Shown piece after piece: positions 49,871-57,733 of a stretch of DNA of 64,000 nucleotides. A program made the translations under genes and the position numbers. Position 1 is the stretch's first letter. Each line of letters starts with the position of its first letter. Below the pieces are notes generated by a model. It searched no databases, had not been told where the DNA came from, and saw nothing but the letters and a program-made list of their open reading frames with translations. This stretch comes from an uncultured Vampirovibrio sp. (GTDB lineage Bacteria; Cyanobacteriota; Vampirovibrionia; Gastranaerophilales; Gastranaerophilaceae), in assembly GCA_910584405.1 (NCBI GenBank), contig CAJUAL010000002.1:1-64000 (forward strand), read 5' to 3'.

Positions 49871-51085
49871 ATGAAGAAATTATTAATTGCGTTATTGACT
49901 GTGTTATTCCCTATGTCTGCGTTTGCTAAGGCTTCGTACATTGAGAATCAATTAAAAGATGTTAAAAATAATGTAGAATATAATACTGTTAAAAAATATA
50001 AAAGAAGTTATCAAACACTTAATTTAAAAACAAGAAATATAACAGACCTGAAAGATCCAAAACTGATAACTTTACCTGAATATGAAAAGATTGCAGATAA
50101 AACTTACAATGCAAAACTTGCAAAAGATGATGAATTTTATAAAAAATTGCAATCAAAAATTAAGGCAACAAACGATGTTGATTATTATAATGTTTACAGA
50201 ATTTCTGAAAGACTTGTCAGGGCAAATAATTTAGATTATGTAAACTGGAGGATTGCAATCAGAAAGACCGTAGATAAAGTTAATGCAGAATCTTCAAACG
50301 GTAATTTTGTATGTATTTATACCCCGTTGTACGATTCATTAGAATCAAATGATGATGCTTTGGCTTTTGTATTAGCGCATGAAATGGCACATTTGATTCT
50401 GGGTCATGGACAACGTCAGTTAAATTCTGCAATGAGTTATTTTTCGGATAATATAATCTCATACAGTAAAGCGATGAAAGATTCCAGAACTATGGAGTAT
50501 ATGGCGGATGCAGAAGCTTTTATTCTTCTTTATAAAGCAGGATATTCTCCGCAAAAAGCCTTGGACGCGTTGTATATTTTAGATGCAATTCCGAATGTTA
50601 ACAGTGCTTTCAGTTCGCACCCCGTTACTAAAAAAAGAATTCAAAGTGCGTTGGAAAATATTGCAGTGTTAAATCCTAATTGGATAGATGAAGGAAGAAA
50701 AAATATTTATAACAGTGCGGTTCTTCCGGCTAAAAAATCATCTGACAGAGTTTCATTTATTATTAACAAGTCTACTTATTCAAAAGATTTCTATCAACCT
50801 GAAAATTATGAGCAGAGGTTGACTCGCATTGCTTACTTAAGCTATTTGAACGGTGATATGGAAAATGCTGACAGGCTGTTTGAAAAATTAGCAAAATATA
50901 CAGGAAAATATGAACACTATTTGTATTTGTCATACGCAGAGCAGTATTTGTTTAATTTTACAAAGAAAAAACAGTACCTTAAAAAATCATTAGATGCTGT
51001 TAAAAAAGCCTTAGAAATTAAGCCGAATAACAAGTTTGTAACCGAACAACTTAAAGAGATAGAAGAGTTAGAAAAATACCTGTAA
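49871..51085 (+). CDS. Exported M48-family zinc metalloprotease with TPR tail (BepA-like plan)
   Basis: 404 residues. Signal peptide 1-19. Peptidase region about 130-260: HEMAH at 170-174, the third ligand Glu209 in TMEYMADAEAF. C-terminal 110 residues look like TPR helices (ENADRLFEKLAKYTG, LKKSLDAVKKALEIKPNNKF). This matches periplasmic M48-TPR proteases such as BepA/YfgC, which act in outer-membrane protein quality control; the role here is inference. GCGAGGTGG precedes the ATG. Next to its catalytically dead relative. Confidence 0.87.
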   Translation: MKKLLIALLTVLFPMSAFAKASYIENQLKDVKNNVEYNTVKKYKRSYQTLNLKTRNITDLKDPKLITLPEYEKIADKTYNAKLAKDDEFYKKLQSKIKATNDVDYYNVYRISERLVRANNLDYVNWRIAIRKTVDKVNAESSNGNFVCIYTPLYDSLESNDDALAFVLAHEMAHLILGHGQRQLNSAMSYFSDNIISYSKAMKDSRTMEYMADAEAFILLYKAGYSPQKALDALYILDAIPNVNSAFSSHPVTKKRIQSALENIAVLNPNWIDEGRKNIYNSAVLPAKKSSDRVSFIINKSTYSKDFYQPENYEQRLTRIAYLSYLNGDMENADRLFEKLAKYTGKYEHYLYLSYAEQYLFNFTKKKQYLKKSLDAVKKALEIKPNNKFVTEQLKEIEELEKYL

Positions 51086-51132
51086 TTGTTTTAATAATAA
51101 AAAGTATCTTAAATAATTAATTCTATTTAGGG

Positions 51133-51161
51133 TTGACAAATTTGACATCATAATTTATCCT
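51133..51161 (+). promoter_or_regulatory. Promoter of the MBL hydrolase gene, probably giving a leaderless mRNA
   Basis: TTGACA (51133-51138), 17 bp, TATCCT (51156-51161). The ATG is at 51168, 7 bases after the -10 box, where transcription should start. There is no ribosome-binding site. Confidence 0.6.
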
Positions 51162-51167
51162 CTATAT

Positions 51168-51968
51168 ATGAGGATTTCTGTACTGGTTGACAATAATACA
51201 AGTATGGGTAACACCCTTACTCCTGAACACGGCTTGTCTTTTTATATAGAAGATGATGATAAAAAGTTGGTGTTTGATTGCGGGACAACTGATGCTTTCA
51301 TTAAGAATGCCTATAAAATGGGTGTTGACTTGGAACATGTAACTGATATTATCTTGTCGCACAGTCATAGCGATCATGTCGGCGGTTTTTTGAAGTTGCA
51401 GTTGTTATACCAAAAACTTCAGAGTATTGGTCTTGATGTCGGACAGAAAAATATATTTTCTCATCCGGATGTGTTTATGGAAAACTCTATAGACGGACTA
51501 TTCGGGGATGAGGATAATATTCATTTTAATAAAGATACTCTTGATAGTTTCTTCAATCTTGTTTTGGCAAAAGAACCTCAGGAAATTTCGGATAAATTAT
51601 TTTATCTTGGAAGTATTCCTATAGAAAAAGCCGTAAAACTTGATTATGCACCAGATGAAACTGCACTTGCTTATAAATCGGAAGATGGTCTTATTATAAT
51701 TTCAGGCTGTTCACACAGCGGTGTTGAAAATATTATAGAACATGCCAGAAAAGTTACGGGTGAACAAAGGATAAAAACTTTAATCGGTGGAATTTATTTA
51801 ATTAATCGTTCCGGTGAAGAAGTAAATGAGCTTGGTATGTATTTAAAAGAGCAAGGTATTGAAAAGATTTATCCTTGTCATTGTACAGATTTAGAATCAA
51901 GACTTATACTATCTAGGTATGTTAAGATTGGCGAAGTAAGTGTTGGCAGGGCGTTTTCTTGGAATTAA
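51168..51968 (+). CDS. MBL-fold metallo-hydrolase (COG1237-like)
   Basis: 266 residues. Beta-lactamase-fold metal site SHSHSDHVGG near residue 65, later HSGVENII and CHCTDL supplying further His ligands. The N-terminal VLVDNNTSMGNTLTPEHGLS and length match the COG1237 group, which includes enzymes named as dihydropterin-ribofuranosyl-aminobenzene phosphate synthases (methanopterin-like) but whose bacterial members are mostly uncharacterised. Cytoplasmic. Appears to be translated from a leaderless transcript. Confidence 0.82.
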   Translation: MRISVLVDNNTSMGNTLTPEHGLSFYIEDDDKKLVFDCGTTDAFIKNAYKMGVDLEHVTDIILSHSHSDHVGGFLKLQLLYQKLQSIGLDVGQKNIFSHPDVFMENSIDGLFGDEDNIHFNKDTLDSFFNLVLAKEPQEISDKLFYLGSIPIEKAVKLDYAPDETALAYKSEDGLIIISGCSHSGVENIIEHARKVTGEQRIKTLIGGIYLINRSGEEVNELGMYLKEQGIEKIYPCHCTDLESRLILSRYVKIGEVSVGRAFSWN

Positions 51969-51977
51969 TTTGAATAC

Positions 51978-52005
51978 TTGTATTTAAATTTTCAAATGCT
52001 AAAAT
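51978..52005 (+). promoter_or_regulatory. Promoter of tRNA-Gln
   Basis: TTGTAT (51978-51983), 16-bp spacer, TAAAAT (52000-52005), 15 bases before the tRNA. Confidence 0.5.
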
Positions 52006-52020
52006 ATGTGTGTAAAATAA

Positions 52021-52091
52021 TCCCGGATCGTCTAGTGGCAGGACGAAAGATTCTGGCTCTTTTAACGGTGGTTCGAATCCATCTCTGGGAG
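52021..52091 (+). tRNA. tRNA-Gln (CTG)
   Basis: Acceptor TCCCGGA pairs with TCTGGGA (one G-T), D-arm GTC...GAC, anticodon stem AAAGA/TCTTT with loop TTCTGGC (anticodon CTG), T-arm with GTTCGAATC. Discriminator G, CCA not encoded. Confidence 0.9.
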
Positions 52092-52104
52092 TTTTTTAAC
52101 GGAT

Positions 52105-52170
52105 ACTCTCCTCAGTAGGGCTCCTGTTAATCGCCAACTGCTGAGTTGAAATCTATTGCCGAGAGTTTTT
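52105..52170 (+). other. tRNA-Asn-like remnant ending in a terminator
   Basis: Contains TCCTCAGTAG (52109-52118) and CTGTTAATCG (52124-52133), identical to the acceptor/D-stem start and the anticodon loop of the tRNA-Asn at 15908, but the D-arm between them is deleted and the T-arm (AGTTGAAATC) is diverged. The ends ACTCTC/GAGAGT (52105-52110, 52161-52166) pair and are followed by TTTTT, so it can act as a terminator for tRNA-Gln. Not a functional tRNA in my reading. Confidence 0.5.
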
Positions 52171-52307
52171 AAATACCCAATAAGAGCCTTTTTTATACAA
52201 AAGAGTTTCTCTGACTTATTTTTTCTGATATAAAGTTTATATTAATACTCAAAAACCTATGGTATAATAATTTTATATAGTTTGGTAGTTTAATAAAGGA
52301 GATAAAA

Positions 52308-53432
52308 ATGATTCCTATTTTTGATTCAAAACGCCAATATGCTCAAATTGGTGAAGAAGCTGAAAAAGCAGTATGTGAAGTAATGAGATCAGGATGTTAC
52401 ATCTTAGGACCTAATGTTAAAGCTTTAGAAAGTGAATTGGCAAGTTACATCGGTTGTAAATACACTGTAGCTTTAAACTCAGGTACAGATGCACTTCATA
52501 TTGCATTACGTGCTTTAGATATTGGAGCAGGTGATGAAGTTATTACAACAGCATTTACTTTTGTTGCAACAGCAGAAGCAATTGGCATGGTTGGTGCAAA
52601 ACCTGTATTTGTTGATATTGATTCAGATACATATAATATTGACCCTTCTAAAATAGAAGAAGCAATTACTCCTAATACAAAAGCTATTATTCCAGTACAC
52701 CTTTACGGTCAGCCATGTGATATGGACGCAATTATGGCAATTGCAAAAAAACATAACTTAAGAGTTATTGAAGATTGCTGTCAAGCTATCGGAGCTTCTT
52801 TCAAAGGTCAAAGAGTGGGAACCTTCGGCGATATCGGATGTTACAGCTTCTACCCTACTAAAAACTTAGGAACTATGGGTGACGGCGGTCTTTGTACAGT
52901 TAATGATGAATCATTAAGAGATAGATTAATTGCCCTAAGAAACCATGGTTCTATGGTTCGTTATCATAACGATGAATTGGGTGTAAACAGCCGTCTTGAT
53001 GAAATTCAGGCTGCAATTTTAAGAGTAAAAGCAAAACATATAGATGAATGGAACTCTCAAAGAAGAGAACATGCTGCATACTATAACAAATTATTTGCAG
53101 ATTGTTCAGATATTCAAACTCCTGTAGAATTAGATGATACATACTGTGTTTATCACCAATACACAGTAAAAATTCCTAACAGAGATGAAGTTCACAAAAT
53201 GTTAGGCGAAGCAGGAATCGGTGCAATGCTTTATTATCCAATTCCTCTTCACTTCCAAAAAGTTAATGCTTGGCTTGGAATGGGTAAAGGTTCATTACCT
53301 GTTACTGAAGACAATACAGATGTTGTAATTTCTTTACCTATGTTCCCTGAATTAACTAAAGAAGAACAAGATACAGTTGCTCAAACTTTGATTTCTTGTA
53401 TTGAAAAATCAAAATCAGCTGCTGCTGTATAG
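52308..53432 (+). CDS. DegT/DnrJ/EryC1/StrS-family aminotransferase (PLP)
   Basis: 374 residues. Sugar aminotransferase that converts a nucleotide keto-sugar to an amino sugar for surface glycans. Motifs: LNSGTDALHIALRAL, AFTFVATAEAI, VHLYGQPCDMD, EDCCQAIGA, and the PLP Lys in CYSFYPTKNLGTMGDGG. AAAGGAG lies 7 bases before the ATG and a TATAAT box is at 52263-52268. It stands away from the glycan operon at 38.6-48.6 kb, as a separate unit. A strong terminator follows. Confidence 0.9.
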   Translation: MIPIFDSKRQYAQIGEEAEKAVCEVMRSGCYILGPNVKALESELASYIGCKYTVALNSGTDALHIALRALDIGAGDEVITTAFTFVATAEAIGMVGAKPVFVDIDSDTYNIDPSKIEEAITPNTKAIIPVHLYGQPCDMDAIMAIAKKHNLRVIEDCCQAIGASFKGQRVGTFGDIGCYSFYPTKNLGTMGDGGLCTVNDESLRDRLIALRNHGSMVRYHNDELGVNSRLDEIQAAILRVKAKHIDEWNSQRREHAAYYNKLFADCSDIQTPVELDDTYCVYHQYTVKIPNRDEVHKMLGEAGIGAMLYYPIPLHFQKVNAWLGMGKGSLPVTEDNTDVVISLPMFPELTKEEQDTVAQTLISCIEKSKSAAAV

Positions 53433-53447
53433 TGAGAAAAAAATAAT

Positions 53448-53484
53448 AAAAAAGACTTCTCTGAAATATGAGAGGTCTTTTTTT
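53448..53484 (+). terminator. Intrinsic terminator
   Basis: AAAAAAGACTTCTC and GAGAGGTCTTTTTT pair with one bulged T, 8-base loop, then a T run. Convergent with the minus-strand gene at 53484. Confidence 0.8.
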
Positions 53485-53732
53485 TATCCTATCCAACCCA
53501 TTTTATCAGGGTTTGCTTTAAGTCCGTTTTGCTGAAATAAATCACTGTTTGCAAAACTTCCGATATTATCTGTTTGTTTACCTTGAAACATTACCTGTAA
53601 AAGATTATATAAAGGAGAACTTTTAGACAATGTAGTATTATTAGTCAAACCGGTATCACCCACACCGTATTGTGTGTTGAAATCTGTTCCGAATTTTGAA
53701 CTTAATAGTTGACCATTTATTTGTAGTGACAT
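53484..53732 (-). CDS. Small hypothetical protein
   Basis: 82 residues, Ser/Asn/Gln/Gly-rich, no Cys, no signal peptide or membrane helix. AAAGGA lies 9 bases upstream of the ATG. Begins 15 bases after the stop of the next minus-strand gene, so they are an operon. No family recognised. The low-complexity polar composition resembles structural or filament-associated proteins (weak inference). Confidence 0.6.
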   Translation of the reverse strand: MSLQINGQLLSSKFGTDFNTQYGVGDTGLTNNTTLSKSSPLYNLLQVMFQGKQTDNIGSFANSDLFQQNGLKANPDKMGWIG

Positions 53733-53747
53733 TGTTTAATCCTTTAT

Positions 53748-54095
53748 TTATCCCATTGCCTGCATTGTAAAACAGCCGCCCGCAGGGTTTCCTGATTCGT
53801 TATAAGGCTGCATGTTTCCAACACCCGGGTGCGGGTAGAACTTTTTATCGCCTTTTTCAATACATTGATTTGGGTCTGTCATTGCGTTTTGATAAGCCAT
53901 ATTTACGTTTGCATTCAAACCTACAGAATACCAAAAAGCTTCCAAATTGTTTTTTATGTATTGTCCGAAAGTATTACTGATAACATTACGGGTTTCTTCA
54001 TCAGTTTTTTTGATGCCAAGTTGTTTTGATGGTGCATATCCGCTTGAACTTGCCATTGTTCTGTTAACTGAATCTACTGTACGATTATCTGACAT
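53748..54095 (-). CDS. Small hypothetical protein
   Basis: 115 residues, polar, with single Cys residues (NQCIEKG, GGCFTMQ). No signal peptide. AAGGAT lies 10 bases before the ATG. First gene of a two-gene minus-strand unit with 53484. No family recognised. Confidence 0.6.
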   Translation of the reverse strand: MSDNRTVDSVNRTMASSSGYAPSKQLGIKKTDEETRNVISNTFGQYIKNNLEAFWYSVGLNANVNMAYQNAMTDPNQCIEKGDKKFYPHPGVGNMQPYNESGNPAGGCFTMQAMG

Positions 54096-54199
54096 TTAAA
54101 ATAAATCCTTATAACTCTGCTCTTATATATAAAAAGTATATAAACAGTAAATAATTGCCTTTTTAAAGGATTTAATGTTAATATTTCGTAATATTATTT

Positions 54200-54392
54200 T
54201 TGGTAATAAATTTTCCGTTTCCAAACTTTAGCGGAAATCTAGCAAGAAGAGTTAGCTTTTCGTGCTGAATTAAACTTAAATTCGATAAGCACATTAGAAC
54301 GAGGCATAAATAATGTAAAGATAAAAACGCTTTATAGTATTGCAAAAGCGCTTGGGGTAAACGTCGAAGACATTCTTAATTGTCAATTCTAG
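54200..54392 (+). pseudogene. Remnant of an XRE-type regulator gene
   Basis: Reading 54243-54392 gives QEELAFRAELNLNSISTLER then GINNVKIKTLYSIAKALGVN and VEDIL, the C-terminal two thirds of a Cro/CI helix-turn-helix. It is preceded in frame by TAG (54240-54242) exactly where Ser of the usual SQEELA would be, and by a plausible LAEI. No start or upstream helix can be found, so it is a broken copy, different in sequence from the three intact XRE genes here. Confidence 0.65.
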
Positions 54393-54474
54393 CCAATTAT
54401 TAAGTTTTGTAAAGTGTAAATTGTACACTATTATTACCTTTTCGGCTAATAGAAAAATTTATGAAATAAGTTTA

Positions 54475-54503
54475 TTGACATATAAAAAAGGATGTGCTAA
54501 TAT
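54475..54503 (+). promoter_or_regulatory. Promoter of the candidate small RNA at 54512
   Basis: Perfect TTGACA (54475-54480), exactly 17 bp, TAATAT (54498-54503); an overlapping TATAAT lies at 54501-54506. Confidence 0.7.
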
Positions 54504-54511
54504 AATTACAT

Positions 54512-54648
54512 AAGATTTAAGTGTAGTCGAAACACTAAATATAAATAGTTCATTAACCCCAAAAACATATAAACTCCTAAATAATAAACACTAAAAGAGA
54601 CCATTAGGATGCAGAAAACGACCCACTCACTTGTGAGTGGTTTTTTTT
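54512..54648 (+). ncRNA. Candidate small RNA with its own promoter and terminator
   Basis: About 137 nt between the promoter at 54475 and a strong terminator: CCACTCAC / GTGAGTGG, 2-base loop, then eight T (54623-54648). Near the 5' end AGTGT and ACACT form a hairpin with a 7-base loop (54520-54537). No ORF with a ribosome-binding site lies inside. I recognise no known RNA family. The boundaries are inferred from the signals. Confidence 0.6.
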
Positions 54649-54750
54649 GTCCTCGCCGGAGTTGATTTGCGGACGGACGGTGTGAGATGAATCCAAATAA
54701 TGCATAGGTCATAGGTTTATGTTACTTCAAATTACGGATTTTTAACAAGA

Positions 54751-54847
54751 TGTCATTCCGGACTCGATCCGGAATCTATCAATGCCAATAATTACCCCTT
54801 GCGGGAAGAATCAACAATGATAGATTCTGACTTACGTCAGAATGACA
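54751..54847. repeat. REP/MITE-like inverted repeat
   Basis: About 30-bp imperfect terminal inverted repeats: TGTCATTCCGGA...GAATCTATC at the left and its near-reverse complement GATAGATTCTGA...GAATGACA at the right. Each arm is itself palindromic (CCGGA/TCCGG; CTGAC/GTCAG). The core motif resembles the palindrome at 56878-56928. Confidence 0.65.
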
Positions 54848-54878
54848 AAAATAGAAATGTTACTCTGAATTTTAGGAA

Positions 54879-55361
54879 TCAATCAATTTGATAGAGTGAG
54901 TTTTTCTTTTTCTCAGAATCGGTTAAAATTTTATCAAGTTCAGCTTTGTATAATTTTGATTTTTGGCAGGTATTGTAACTGTCTAAAAGAGTTCTTAGAG
55001 CTTTCACATTTTCTGTTGCGGTTTTGCGTTTATATTCGTCAACTTCCAGTCTTGTATCTGTTAGTGTATATAACTCAATAGCGTTATGTTGTGCAAAATC
55101 AAGGTATACGCAAGACGAATTTTTTATCGGAAGATTTTTATTCTTATTGATTTTTTGGTTTAAATAATCTGCGATTGTCAGGTATTTGTAATATTTTTCG
55201 GAAGAAGAAAGACTGTTATTATCATCAATCAACTCAAAATCTATTTTTTCACCAAGGGATTTTATTTCCGTATAAGTTGCGATTGAGTAAACGGCAAGTA
55301 TAAACCCGATTACAAGTAAAAATATTCCCAACATTAGCCAATCATTTGAACTTTTATCCAT
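54879..55361 (-). CDS. Membrane-anchored hypothetical protein
   Basis: 160 residues. One N-terminal helix (about 8-30, WLMLGIFLLVIGFILAVYSI) anchors a charged, helical domain with two Cys (SSCVYLD, YNTCQKS). Likely faces the periplasm or cytoplasm as a single-span protein. AGAAGAGGG precedes the ATG. No family recognised. Divergent from the secreted paralogue pair at 55452. Confidence 0.62.
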   Translation of the reverse strand: MDKSSNDWLMLGIFLLVIGFILAVYSIATYTEIKSLGEKIDFELIDDNNSLSSSEKYYKYLTIADYLNQKINKNKNLPIKNSSCVYLDFAQHNAIELYTLTDTRLEVDEYKRKTATENVKALRTLLDSYNTCQKSKLYKAELDKILTDSEKKKNSLYQID

Positions 55362-55400
55362 TATGCCCTCTTCTTTTTCTGTGATTATATAATAAAATCT

Positions 55401-55429
55401 GATAAAAAGCGAATTATGTGTTATAATAT
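55401..55429 (+). promoter_or_regulatory. Promoter of the secreted paralogue pair
   Basis: CTGATA (55401-55406), 17 bp, TATAAT (55424-55429), 22 bases before the ATG at 55452. Confidence 0.5.
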
Positions 55430-55451
55430 TGAAAAATAGAGATGAGGAATT

Positions 55452-56093
55452 ATGAAAAAATTTGGTTTTATTTCTTTAGCAATGGCGTTAGTTGTTTTAG
55501 CTATGTTTTCGCAAGTGTTTGCAGATGTTGTAACTACAAGGAAAATTGCTAAACCTCAGCCTCAATCTCAGACACAGCAAGTTCCAAGGAAAACACAAAC
55601 TTCATCTTCAACAAATTTATCGGCATCAACAACGAGAATGGTTAATAAGGTGAAAACTTGTACTCCGTATTCTGAAAGTAATACTTTTGATGTTGGCGGT
55701 ATGAATTTTAAATTTAATATTAAGATATTAGGCTGGGTGAATGGAAAGTGCAGGATGGATTTTACCTCTGACACGGCTGGAATCTCATCTTCATTCCAAT
55801 CATTGTATGGTGTAGAGGCTTCAAATGCTGAAATTTACAGTTTTGCACCAAAGTTTAGCTGTGGATTTACCAAACAACAGTTAGCAGAAGTCGGAGATTC
55901 AATTTTACAGGAAGAGGCGAGAAAAAACGGCGGAAAAATGTTGAAAAATCCTAATGAAATTGATATTCTTTCACTGGGGCAAATGTCTTCTAACGATATG
56001 AAACTTATGAGTATGCTGACAGACGGGCAGACTTGCCAAATGTTGAATACAGGGGATGTTAATAAAATTATAGAATCATTATTTGGATATTAA
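55452..56093 (+). CDS. Exported hypothetical protein, paralogue of 56107
   Basis: 213 residues. Signal peptide 1-24 (ends SQVFA), then a Gln/Thr/Ser-rich linker, then a domain from about 65 with four Cys. Shared pattern with the next gene: TCxP, MxFKFNIKILGWVNGKC, FxCGFTKQQL, and a late TC. The shared Cys positions suggest two disulfides. GATGAGG precedes the ATG. Co-transcribed with 56107, 13 bases downstream. Confidence 0.7.
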   Translation: MKKFGFISLAMALVVLAMFSQVFADVVTTRKIAKPQPQSQTQQVPRKTQTSSSTNLSASTTRMVNKVKTCTPYSESNTFDVGGMNFKFNIKILGWVNGKCRMDFTSDTAGISSSFQSLYGVEASNAEIYSFAPKFSCGFTKQQLAEVGDSILQEEARKNGGKMLKNPNEIDILSLGQMSSNDMKLMSMLTDGQTCQMLNTGDVNKIIESLFGY

Positions 56094-56106
56094 GAAAGGG
56101 TTAAGA

Positions 56107-56853
56107 ATGAAAAAGATTAAGATTTTAGTTGCGGCATTAGCGTTTGTTGTTTTAGGACAAACTGTTTCAAGTGCTATACAGAGCAGTAATTTACCGGCAC
56201 AAAAAGAAGTAAATAAAAATACTGTTAAACAGGTTCAGTTAGATAAATCAGCAGCGGTTTCCGAAGCAATTGAAAAGTTGGGAATGCTTACCGATAGATA
56301 TTATAAAAATTTAAGAACTTGTGAACCTGTGCATGTTCATTATTCTATGGATATTTTCGGATTAAAATTCGGGTTTAAGATTGATATTAACGGTTGGAAC
56401 AATGAGAATAAGTGCGAATATCGTATGGCTGTAAATCTGGATTCTTTGGGTAAGGATATCAGAGAAGTTTATGATGTTAAGGTAACAGATGAGCAGTTAG
56501 AAAAGATTAAACCTGTATTAGAGTGCAATTTTACAAAAGAACAGCTTAACTTAATGGTGGATGCTGTTATTGCAAGAAATCAGCTTAAAGAAGAGCAGTT
56601 TAAGGAAATGCTTGCTAATCCTAACGAAAAATATGTTAATAATAAAAAATATTCAAAAATGACTCCTGAAGAAGAAAAGCTTATTGCAGCATTGATGACG
56701 GGAAATGTATGTTCTGTACCTAATAAGGATGAATTGATGAATCAAATAACAGAAGTTATGAACACAATTCAACCAAAGAAAGAATGTCCGAAAACTACAC
56801 CGCAAGGTGACAATAATAGTGTAATTCAAAAACCGCAAGCTCCTCAATATTAA
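56107..56853 (+). CDS. Exported hypothetical protein, paralogue of 55452
   Basis: 248 residues from ATG 56107 (AAAGGG 6 bases upstream; an ATG at 56083 lies inside the previous gene). Signal peptide 1-22. The same domain as its neighbour: TCEPVHVHYSMDI, GFKIDINGWNNENKC, LECNFTKEQL and a late VCSVPNKDEL. A Pro/Gln-rich tail follows. Arose by tandem duplication. Function unknown; probably periplasmic. Confidence 0.7.
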   Translation: MKKIKILVAALAFVVLGQTVSSAIQSSNLPAQKEVNKNTVKQVQLDKSAAVSEAIEKLGMLTDRYYKNLRTCEPVHVHYSMDIFGLKFGFKIDINGWNNENKCEYRMAVNLDSLGKDIREVYDVKVTDEQLEKIKPVLECNFTKEQLNLMVDAVIARNQLKEEQFKEMLANPNEKYVNNKKYSKMTPEEEKLIAALMTGNVCSVPNKDELMNQITEVMNTIQPKKECPKTTPQGDNNSVIQKPQAPQY

Positions 56854-56877
56854 GAGTTACAAATTATTAATAGTTCA

Positions 56878-56935
56878 CCCGGAAATTCTGTCATTCTGAA
56901 CTTGATTCAGAATCTTAGAATTTCCGGGCGTTTTT
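56878..56935. terminator. REP-like palindrome acting as terminator between convergent genes
   Basis: CCCGGAAATTCT (56878-56889) pairs with AGAATTTCCGGG (56917-56928); inside, TTCTGAACTTGATTCAGAA is a second palindrome of the same type as 54751-54847. CGTTTTT follows. It lies between the stop codons of convergent genes. Confidence 0.7.
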
Positions 56936-56937
56936 CG

Positions 56938-57663
56938 TTAAGCTTTTTTTCGGTCGCCTGTTCCCGAACGGTAGCCGCAGATTGAGTAAATAAACGGCAG
57001 TGCGCGTTCTATGTGAATCTTATCGGCAAACGGTATTTTTGCAAGAACGCATATTGCAACTGCATCATCAAAATTTGCAATCATATCTTTAAGCTTAAGC
57101 TCACGCTTAGGCTTTTTAGCTTCTTTTTCAGAGCGAAGCGAATTAAATAATGCCGCAGCAGAGTTAGAGCCGATTGTAACCCCGAGAACCGAGCATATAA
57201 TTTTTGTAATATTGTTGTTAATTTTAGGGTTTTTAGATTTAGAACAAAGCGCGATAGAACCGTCAACAAGTAAAAGCGGAGCGGATGTCAGAGCCATTTG
57301 GAATGCGCCTTCTTTCCATTTTTTCTTTATGTCTTCTTTCGGTTCGCCGATTGAACTCATCATAATCCCGCCGATATTTCCGCAAGCTGCCATTGTCAGC
57401 ATGTGTTGAACTTTGTATTTTACTTTAAATATGTTCGGTGCTTTTTGATGTTTCATGAATGCCAATAAAGGTATTGCAACACCTGTTGCGGCTCCGACGC
57501 CTGCAAGAATTTTGTCTTTATTTGTAATATCTTTTCCGTGTTCTTGCACGTCAGGAGATTTTTTCAAGTTCATATGACCGTATGAAATCTTATTTCCGTT
57601 GATAAAATTTTGCATACGGTGGTTTTGGTTTGAAAAATTATGAGGTGTAATTTGGGTAACCAT
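56938..57663 (-). CDS. Hypothetical membrane-associated protein
   Basis: 241 residues from ATG 57663. Several hydrophobic or glycine-rich segments (ILAGVGAATGVAIPLLAFM, MLTMAACGNIGGIMMSSIG, ALTSAPLLLVDGSIALCS, IICSVLGVTIGSNSAAALF) separated by basic loops suggest a multi-span or membrane-embedded protein. The N-terminus has NGNKISYGHMN, similar to short N-terminal motifs in other proteins here. AAGGATG precedes the start. No family recognised. Confidence 0.6.
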   Translation of the reverse strand: MVTQITPHNFSNQNHRMQNFINGNKISYGHMNLKKSPDVQEHGKDITNKDKILAGVGAATGVAIPLLAFMKHQKAPNIFKVKYKVQHMLTMAACGNIGGIMMSSIGEPKEDIKKKWKEGAFQMALTSAPLLLVDGSIALCSKSKNPKINNNITKIICSVLGVTIGSNSAAALFNSLRSEKEAKKPKRELKLKDMIANFDDAVAICVLAKIPFADKIHIERALPFIYSICGYRSGTGDRKKA

Positions 57664-57733
57664 AATAGACATCCTTATTAATTGTTTATTTTACACCAAA
57701 TTTTAAAAAAGTAAATATCCTAAGTATATCCTG

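Noticed and set aside
54506..54712. Minus-strand ORF of 68 codons over the small RNA
   Set aside because: No ribosome-binding site, odd composition, and it overlaps the promoter-terminator RNA unit on the other strand.
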